From the NCBI GenBank assembly GCA_013151585.1, contig JAADHY010000764.1:1-5346 (forward strand): a DNA stretch of 5,346 nucleotides, written 5' to 3'. Below, one piece after another: positions 1 through 4,286 of this stretch. The translations under genes were made by a program, and so were the position numbers. Every line of letters starts with the position of its first letter. Position 1 is the first letter of the stretch. The notes beneath the pieces were generated by a model that was given only the letters and a program-made list of their open reading frames with translations, did no database searches and was not told the DNA's origin. This stretch comes from Planctomycetota bacterium. Lineage in GTDB: Bacteria; Planctomycetota; Planctomycetia; Planctomycetales; Planctomycetaceae.

Positions 1-138
1 AAGAAGCTGACGCCCAAGGAGGAACGACTATTACGAGAGTTGGCCGAAGTGGAACATACGAACGTGACGCCTCATCGAAAGTCGTTTTTCGAGAAAGTGC
101 GGGAGTGGTTCACACCGACCGAAGAAGCTGAATCGTGA
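1..138 (+). CDS. dnaJ: Chaperone protein DnaJ, C-terminal end (partial, 5' end outside window)
   Basis: The first 45 codons of the window are open in frame 1 and stop at TGA 136-138. The peptide begins KKLTPKEERLLRELAEVEHT and continues with a PHRKSFFEKVREWF tail. This is the usual C-terminal end of bacterial DnaJ: a leucine-rich helix of the LxxxQxxLLxxLAE type, then the basic/aromatic 'KSFFEKxKxxF' end. DnaJ is the Hsp40 co-chaperone that delivers unfolded clients to DnaK and stimulates its ATPase. The J-domain, the Gly/Phe region and the zinc-finger CxxCxGxG repeats would lie upstream and are not visible. The call rests on the short C-terminal signature and on grpE following on the same strand about 190 bp later, which fits a shared DnaK-system locus. 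Confidence 0.85.
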   Translation, partial: KKLTPKEERLLRELAEVEHTNVTPHRKSFFEKVREWFTPTEEAES

Positions 139-328
139 TGACGGGGGATTAAGGGAGCCGTCGGGCTACCTGTAAACGCAGAGCAGGCGTTGTCGTTTGC
201 TCCACAACGAAAGAAAAACCTTACGAGTTCGGGACACAAAACCATCAGGGCCCCTTACGGGCATGCTGACGACCGAGGACTTGGTTACAGTCACAAGTTT
301 GATTTAGCAGAATTAACAGTTGACAGAG

Positions 329-1051
329 ATGAACGAGAAGGATCGCGAACAACCGGAAGAAAGTCGCGCGGAGCAGCGAGCCGATCAGCCCTCCGCGGAA
401 TCGGGCGGTGCCGGTGCGGCGAACGCAGAGAATCAGCAGGCGAGCGACGGACAAGCTCCGGAGCGAGAGACGCAGAAACTCGCCGAACTGTCGTTGCAGG
501 AGCAACTGGAAGCGGCGATCGCCGAACGCGACGCCAACTATGACCGCTGGATGCGTGCGAGGGCGGAGTTGGATAACTTCCGCAAGCGTTCCCGCAAAGA
601 AGCTGACGAGATGCGGAAGTATCAGGCCCTCAGCCTTATCCGTGACTTGCTTCCGGCTCTGGATAATCTGGAACGGGCTATCCAGGCGGCCGAACAAAAC
701 CAGGCGACTTCGCCTCAAGAGACGTTGAAGCAATTGACCGAAGGCCTGAAGATGGTCCACCGCCAGTTTCTGGATATCATCGCCCGCTATGGCGCCAAGC
801 CGATCGAAGCGATGCACCAGCCCTTCGACCCGTCGCTGCACGAGGCGGTCAGCCAGATGCCGTCAAGCGACCATCCGCCAATGACGGTCCTGCAAGAAGT
901 CGAACGAGGATACACGTTGCATGACCGGGTGGTGCGACCGGCCAAGGTGATCGTTTCGCGCGTTCCGGAAAACGGCGAGACAGGCCAGCAGAACGCGACA
1001 CCGGGAGGCGAAGCGACCGACGGTTCGGCTCAGGCGGCGACCAGCTCCTGA
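329..1051 (+). CDS. grpE: GrpE, nucleotide exchange factor of the DnaK chaperone
   Basis: A 240-residue protein from ATG 329. GrpE acts as a cytoplasmic dimer that opens the DnaK nucleotide pocket and releases ADP. Residues 1 to about 60 are Glu/Gln/Ala-rich and probably disordered. From about 60 to 140 comes the long coiled-coil dimer helix, with the typical ERDANYDRWMRARAELDNFR stretch (E66 to about R85). The C-terminal beta domain carries the GrpE signature: PFDPSLHEAV from P165, then GYTLHDRVVRPAKVIV from G194 to V209. A low-complexity Gly/Thr/Ser tail of about 28 residues follows and is longer than in E. coli GrpE. An in-frame TTG at 320 would add only three residues. Neither start has a good Shine-Dalgarno sequence, so ATG 329 is preferred on codon grounds alone. 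It lies downstream of dnaJ on the same strand. Confidence 0.96.
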   Translation: MNEKDREQPEESRAEQRADQPSAESGGAGAANAENQQASDGQAPERETQKLAELSLQEQLEAAIAERDANYDRWMRARAELDNFRKRSRKEADEMRKYQALSLIRDLLPALDNLERAIQAAEQNQATSPQETLKQLTEGLKMVHRQFLDIIARYGAKPIEAMHQPFDPSLHEAVSQMPSSDHPPMTVLQEVERGYTLHDRVVRPAKVIVSRVPENGETGQQNATPGGEATDGSAQAATSS

Positions 1052-1087
1052 CGTCGCCCAAAATTGCCGAATGGGCCGGCCCGTTCG

Positions 1088-1103
1088 CGGTTCCGCTGAA
1101 CCG
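1088..1103 (+). other. Hairpin between grpE and the zinc-ribbon gene
   Basis: CGGTTC (1088-1093) and GAACCG (1098-1103) form a perfect 6-bp stem with a CGCT loop, 37 nt after the grpE stop. A GC-only palindrome, GGGCCGGCCC, lies just before it at 1073-1082. No T-run follows, so this is not a standard intrinsic terminator. It may be an mRNA processing or stability structure, or chance in GC-rich DNA. Confidence 0.35.
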
Positions 1104-1189
1104 GCGGCTGCGTGGCGGGAGAGTGTTGGAACCAGGTCCACAGCCCAGAGGTCCGGTATGGTTCATCATACAATGAGGTGAAAGCAAAG

Positions 1190-1483
1190 ATGCCAACCTA
1201 CGACTACGTCTGTCGCGAGTGCGATCATCAGTGGGAACTGTTTCAACCGATGAAAGCCAACCCGATCCGAAAGTGTCCTGAGTGTGGGCGACTTGCCGCC
1301 AAGCGGCTCATCGGAACCGGCGCAGGCATCATCTTTCGTGGATCGGGCTTCTATCAAACGGACTACCGCAGCAAATCTTACAAGGAGCGGGAAAAGGCGG
1401 AGAAACGGGCTAGCGAAACGGCTTCATCGGACGGAAAAAGTGACGGAAAAGCCAAAAGTAAGTCGAATTCCAGCAAATCGTAA
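1190..1483 (+). CDS. FmdB-type zinc ribbon protein
   Basis: A 97-residue protein opening MPTYDYVCRECDHQWELFQP. Two cysteine pairs, C8-x2-C11 and C29-x2-C32, form the zinc ribbon typical of the FmdB/CxxC_CXXC_SSSS regulatory-protein family. The family's conserved GSGFYxTDYR box follows (here GSGFYQTDYRS, around residues 51-61). The end is a Lys/Ser/Glu-rich, probably disordered tail. The family name comes from a putative regulator of formamidase genes in Methylophilus, but most members have no proven role, so 'regulator' should not be taken literally. The reading frame is open upstream to 1112, but ATG 1190 is the better start: it has a GAGGTGA ribosome site at 1175-1181 with an 8-nt spacer, and the family begins with MP(T/I)Y. 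It lies 138 bp after grpE. Confidence 0.93.
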   Translation: MPTYDYVCRECDHQWELFQPMKANPIRKCPECGRLAAKRLIGTGAGIIFRGSGFYQTDYRSKSYKEREKAEKRASETASSDGKSDGKAKSKSNSSKS

Positions 1484-1510
1484 CTGGAACGCATTTCGTC
1501 CCGTATCTCT

Positions 1511-1532
1511 GCTGGAGAACGTGTTCCCCAGC
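1511..1532 (+). other. Imperfect hairpin downstream of the zinc-ribbon gene
   Basis: GCTGG (1511-1515) pairs with CCAGC (1528-1532). Inside this, GAA pairs with TTC around a CGTG loop, with one mismatch between the two helices. It lies 28 nt after the zinc-ribbon stop codon. A pyrimidine-rich CCCTTTTCCCC stretch follows about 10 nt later, so a weak terminator role is possible but not shown. Confidence 0.3.
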
Positions 1533-1557
1533 GATCCCGCAGCCCTTTTCCCCGTCT

Positions 1558-1579
1558 GGTCAGGCCAGTCGGCCTGACC
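1558..1579 (+). terminator. Strong hairpin, possible terminator between fmdB-type gene and yacG
   Basis: GGTCAGGCC (1558-1566) and GGCCTGACC (1571-1579) are perfect reverse complements: a 9-bp GC-rich stem with an AGTC tetraloop. It lies in the 154-bp gap, 75 nt after the zinc-ribbon stop and 58 nt before yacG. There is no U-tract on the + strand. On the minus strand an AG-rich stretch follows, also without a U-tract. It could act as a Rho-independent-like terminator, an attenuator for yacG or an mRNA end stabiliser. The structure is certain as sequence; the function is inferred. Confidence 0.4.
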
Positions 1580-1637
1580 CGTCCGGCCGAAAAGGATGGC
1601 CTGGGGGCTATCGTAATGTGCGCCGTGAGTCAGAGCG

Positions 1638-1865
1638 ATGATTCGGCCCACGACCTGCCCGATTTGCCACAAGACTTTGCCGCCTGACGCGGCGAAGAGA
1701 TCGCGTTTTTTTCCTTTCTGCAGCGAACGCTGCCGGCAGATCGACTTCTTTCGCTGGACCGACGGCAAGTACGCGATCGTCGAACCGCTGGATCCAGAAC
1801 GGATTTCAGACGAGGGCTCCCAGATAGAAAAGTCAGATTCAGCCGCGAGCGACCGACCATCTTGA
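1638..1865 (+). CDS. yacG: YacG-type zinc-binding protein (putative DNA gyrase inhibitor)
   Basis: A 75-residue protein. The first half carries the YacG zinc finger: C7-x2-C10 (TTCPICHKTL) and C28-x3-C32 (PFCSERCRQID), followed by FFRWTDGKYAIVEP, which corresponds to the family's usual DLGRWxxGxYxI. In E. coli YacG binds the C-terminal domain of GyrB and blocks DNA binding by gyrase. Whether that holds in this lineage is unknown. The length fits the family (about 60-75 residues). The Asp/Ser/Glu-rich tail after residue 52 is probably disordered. An in-frame TGA at 1626-1628 leaves ATG 1638 as the first start. No clear Shine-Dalgarno sequence precedes it. The stop codon is only 11 bp from the stop of the convergent phosphoesterase gene, with no obvious terminator between. 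Confidence 0.9.
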   Translation: MIRPTTCPICHKTLPPDAAKRSRFFPFCSERCRQIDFFRWTDGKYAIVEPLDPERISDEGSQIEKSDSAASDRPS

Positions 1866-1876
1866 TTCCGCCCGTA

Positions 1877-2779
1877 TCATTCGGACCAGGTGAGGTCGAT
1901 TCGTTTTCCGTCCATCGGGTGGTCCTTGTTGATGCAGTGGAGCTGCAAAGTCATGCCGTCGGGGCGCAAGCGGGCGTCCGTCCAAGCACTCGGCTGATCC
2001 TTGCTAAAGACGTACGCGAGCGCCGGAAGGTTGACGAGGTAAAGCGTCTCGTGTTTGGTGACGCGGAAGCGATGCGAATGCCCGAAAAAGAGCGCTTTCA
2101 CCTGAGGACGGTCTGCCAGCAACTTCAGCAACTCTTCGGTCTCCACCAGCCCTGAGGGCTTTGGACGCCAGTCGGGGTTGTGGTGAACCATAATCAAAGC
2201 GGTCTTGTCTGCGTGTTCGTCCAGACTGCGGGCCAGCCAATCAAGTTGAGCTTTGCCCAGCACCCCGGGCGTTCTGTTGGTCTCGTCCAGGGAATCCAGC
2301 AAGAACCAATTGGCCAGCGGTGCTTGCAGCAGCGTGACATGGCGTTTTCTCACGGGCGAAGGAGCCGAATGCCCTTGATCGACGATTCGCAAGTAGCGTT
2401 CCCGGTGGTCATGGTTGCCCAGAGCGGCGTGGACGCCGATTCCCGCGTCCCGAAGAGGTTCCAGCAAGGCGCGTAGTGTCGCATAGTCTTCCGCTGTTCC
2501 TTTCAGATAAGCGCAGTCGCCACACATCAGCACAGCCGTCGGACGAGGCTCGCACTGCAGGACTTCGCGCACCGCCTGAGCGAAATGGTCAGCCATTTTG
2601 ACCCCCCGCGCCTCGAATCCGCGGTCGCCTGCGATGTGTGTGTCTGAAAACAGTGCAAAGCGGTTGGGAGCCGGCGGACTGTGTTGTGCTGAGGCTTGCG
2701 AGGCGGCACCCACCAAAACGCCAACCAGAATCCCGACCAGAAACCGACGCCGCGGAATAAGACATTGACCACGAAGCAT
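1877..2779 (-). CDS. Calcineurin-like metallophosphoesterase with Tat-type signal peptide
   Basis: A 300-residue protein. The N-terminus has a twin-arginine motif (PRRRFLVG, residues 9-16), a hydrophobic core to about residue 26 and an AxA-type cleavage site near SQASA-Q (29-32), so export in folded form by the Tat system is likely. The mature part has the calcineurin-like phosphoesterase metal motifs in order: D46-T-H48, G87-D88, G121-N-H-D-H125, H199-H200 and G233-H-S-H236. These bind a two-metal centre that hydrolyses phosphomono- or diesters. The substrate cannot be told from sequence. The fold resembles Icc/CpdA-like enzymes, but an exported enzyme is unlikely to act on cytoplasmic cAMP. 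The start is backed by a TGAGGAG ribosome site (complement of 2788-2794) with an 8-nt spacer. It is transcribed alone, convergent with yacG. Confidence 0.92.
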   Translation of the reverse strand: MLRGQCLIPRRRFLVGILVGVLVGAASQASAQHSPPAPNRFALFSDTHIAGDRGFEARGVKMADHFAQAVREVLQCEPRPTAVLMCGDCAYLKGTAEDYATLRALLEPLRDAGIGVHAALGNHDHRERYLRIVDQGHSAPSPVRKRHVTLLQAPLANWFLLDSLDETNRTPGVLGKAQLDWLARSLDEHADKTALIMVHHNPDWRPKPSGLVETEELLKLLADRPQVKALFFGHSHRFRVTKHETLYLVNLPALAYVFSKDQPSAWTDARLRPDGMTLQLHCINKDHPMDGKRIDLTWSE

Positions 2780-2787
2780 AGAACAGA

Positions 2788-2794
2788 CTCCTCA
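2788..2794 (-). promoter_or_regulatory. Ribosome binding site of the metallophosphoesterase gene
   Basis: Read on the minus strand this is TGAGGAG, 8 nt before the ATG at 2779-2777. It fixes the start just before the twin-arginine signal peptide. Confidence 0.75.
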
Positions 2795-2807
2795 CGCAAT
2801 CCTTCTT

Positions 2808-2847
2808 CAATGACCTTGGAACACGGTCAGTGTAGCGTAGGTCATTG
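2808..2847 (-). promoter_or_regulatory. Compound hairpin in the phosphoesterase leader
   Basis: CAATGACCT (2808-2816) and AGGTCATTG (2839-2847) are a perfect 9-bp inverted repeat. Nested inside, ACAC (2821-2824) pairs with GTGT (2830-2833) around a 5-nt loop. The site is 28-68 nt upstream of the phosphoesterase start codon, so in its mRNA it would be a two-step stem-loop ahead of the ribosome site. As DNA the outer repeat could equally be an operator. No T-run follows on the minus strand; AAGAAGGATT follows instead, so a terminator is unlikely. Confidence 0.45.
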
Positions 2848-2856
2848 CTCCCCGCG

Positions 2857-2971
2857 AGCGAGCCGCTGCCGGGCTCCTGCCCCGCTTTCCGCCTGAGCCT
2901 CCTTCGGCCCCGGTAAGGGATCGACGGCCGCAAGGCTCGTCGCTGGGCAACAGCCTGGGAAGCGGCTCGCT
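2857..2971. repeat. 115-bp structured element bounded by 11-bp inverted repeats
   Basis: AGCGAGCCGCT (2857-2867) and AGCGGCTCGCT (2961-2971) are perfect reverse complements. The interior is also structured. GGGC/GCCC (2871-2874/2879-2882) closes a TCCT loop. CCTT-c-GGCC (2901-2909) pairs with GGCC-gc-AAGG (2926-2935). AGGCT-c-GTCG (2933-2942) pairs with CAAC-AGCCT (2948-2956), with a better fit on the minus-strand RNA, where one mismatch becomes G-U. The last two helices overlap at 2933-2935, so they compete. It could be a structured leader RNA of the phosphoesterase gene or a small mobile repeat. It matches no riboswitch consensus I know. Confidence 0.4.
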
Positions 2972-3170
2972 TGCAGCGTTTTCTCATACAGGCATCTCCG
3001 CGCTATGCACTGGCGAGTTTTCAGCTTTTCGTGAAGATTTTCGCGGGAAGTCCTGTCTCGAGGGTATAACTCCGCTATACAGTGCGCCCCCAACCACGCC
3101 GGCCAGCCTCCGCCGCTTCGAACGGGCGATGTGACGCAACTCCCATCTACACGGCAACTTACATCACCTT

Positions 3171-3193
3171 TGCCGTTGCGCCGGGCAACGGCA
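3171..3193. other. Perfect 9-bp hairpin upstream of the response regulator
   Basis: TGCCGTTGC (3171-3179) and GCAACGGCA (3185-3193) pair exactly around a 5-nt GCCGG loop, about 230 nt before the response regulator start. No T-run follows on either strand. It may be an operator-like palindrome or a leader hairpin; function is unknown. Confidence 0.4.
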
Positions 3194-3405
3194 CGGCCCT
3201 TGCATCGCAATCGCTCGGGGACGTCGTCAACCCGGTTTCTGCGCGAAAGGGAACAGCGGACATCTGGCACGGACGAGGCCGGACTGATAAAAGCCCGGCA
3301 GTCAAAGTCATCGGGACATGCGCCGAGAAGTTCCGCCGGCTTGTTTCGCCTGGACCGCCGTTCTTTTCGTTGTCCCTCATCTGCTCGCGGTCGGCAACTT
3401 GCATT

Positions 3406-3413
3406 GGAGGAGG
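3406..3413 (+). promoter_or_regulatory. Ribosome binding site of the response regulator gene
   Basis: GGAGGAGG with a 7-nt spacer before ATG 3421. It is the best Shine-Dalgarno sequence in the window and decides the start over the longer open frame that extends upstream to 3082. Confidence 0.8.
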
Positions 3414-3420
3414 CAAAGCG

Positions 3421-4184
3421 ATGGTGGCGTTCAGCAAGCGGGTTCTGGTGGTCGATGACGAACCGATTGTGTGCGACAGCTATCAGCGAGTCCTCCGCGA
3501 GGAAGGCTACAACGTCTCGGTGGCCACGACTGGCCGTGACGCTCTTGAGCAGTGCCGATCGTCACCAGTCGATGTGATGCTGCTTGACCTGAAATGCCGG
3601 ACATTGATGGCCTGGAAATCGCCCGGATCGTCAAGCAGCAATTCTCGGACGTCCAGGTGGTAATCATCACGGGCTACCCCACAGCGGCGTCTGCTGCGGA
3701 GGCCCAAGAGCTGGGCGTCTTTCATTACGTGCCGAAACCGCTCACGCCCGACCAATTGGTCGCGATCACTGCCGCCGCGGTTGCGTTTCCGCCAAAGCGC
3801 TGCTTACCGACCGTCAGGAAGCCCGCCGCTCCGGCGGCTCCGGATGAACCGCAGCCCCGTGAGGTCTCGCCGCCAGCCGAACCCGAACCACCTGACCGTC
3901 CGGCGGAGCCGGCGGAGGAGCCGCCCCGAATGCTGGCCGCGCCAGACCGGCCAACAGAGGTCGCTGATGAGGCGGCGGACCAACGGAGTCATCCATCAGG
4001 AGATTTGGAACAGCCGCTGAATACGGTCTGCCGACCCAGTCCCCTGAGGATCGCCTTGCTGCTCACCGCCGCCCCGCTGATCGGGCTCGCTTACATCCTG
4101 ATTCTGCCAATCCTTGGCTTTGGAATGCTGTTGAGCGCTTTTGGGCTGGGGCTCCTGAAAGCAGTCTCTGTTTTCAAAAAATGA
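3421..4184 (+). CDS. Membrane-anchored response regulator receiver protein, frameshifted
   Basis: The gene is split over two frames: 3421-3663 carries residues 1-58 (MVAFSKRVLVVDDEPIVCDS...VDVMLLDLK), and the frame of 3594-4184 continues at MPDIDGLEIARI. One missing A in the AAATG at 3592-3596 explains it, since homologous receivers read DLKMPD. Restored, the protein has about 254 residues. The CheY-like receiver (about 6-122) has the acidic pair D12-D13, phospho-acceptor D56, T84 (IITGY) and K106 (VPKPL), so it should be phosphorylatable. A Pro/Ala/Glu-rich linker spans about 125-208. Residues 210-254 are strongly hydrophobic (IALLLTAAPLIGLAYILI...), probably one long or two short membrane helices, ending VFKK. 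No DNA-binding or enzymatic output domain is present. It lies 102 bp before the multihaem cytochrome on the same strand, suggesting an operon. The frameshift may be a sequencing error, a real mutation or, less likely, recoding. Confidence 0.85.
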
Positions 4185-4286
4185 GACGAAACAGGGCCGT
4201 CTCGCCCAGCCAGACGATACCGCGATCCTTCCGCGGCAGTGCTTCATTTCGCGATAGCATGGACATAAGAATCGATCGGGGGAGCG

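Larger units (their letters stand above)
2780..3420. other. 641-bp non-coding interval between divergent genes
   Basis: This stretch separates the minus-strand phosphoesterase gene from the + strand response regulator gene. Open frames exist on both strands, but their translations are Arg/Pro/Ala/Ser/Cys-rich with no recognisable domain, so I call none. The frame of the response regulator is open upstream to 3082, but no receiver-like or other domain is encoded there. The interval must contain the promoters of two divergent units, though I see no clear -35/-10 pair. It holds three structured sites: 2808-2847, 2857-2971 and 3171-3193. A short palindrome, GTATA-ACTCCGC-TATAC, lies at about 3064-3080. 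Confidence 0.7.

Noticed and set aside
245..269. Imperfect hairpin TCAG-GCCC / GGGC-CTGA in the dnaJ-grpE gap
   Set aside because: The stem is two 4-bp helices with an unequal internal loop and no T-run. It is too weak to call a terminator.
305..311. TTAGCAG, resembling half of a CIRCE (TTAGCACTC) operator before grpE
   Set aside because: Only six bases match and there is no GAGTGCTAA partner at the required spacing.
320..325. TTGACA, a perfect -35 box
   Set aside because: It overlaps the grpE start and has no -10-like hexamer 16-18 bp downstream. A promoter there would lie inside the gene.
245..841. 198-codon minus-strand open frame opposite grpE
   Set aside because: It lies entirely antisense to a confident GrpE gene. 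It has no ribosome site or recognisable domain and is Leu/Arg-rich, as expected from the reverse of a Glu/Gln-rich gene.
2842..3270. 142-codon minus-strand open frame in the non-coding interval
   Set aside because: Arg/Cys/Ala-rich, with no domain and no good ribosome site. It runs through the inverted-repeat element, so it is probably chance in GC-rich DNA.
3082..3420. N-terminal extension of the response regulator by 113 codons
   Set aside because: The frame is open but its residues look non-coding. The receiver domain begins normally a few residues after ATG 3421, which has a strong GGAGGAGG site.
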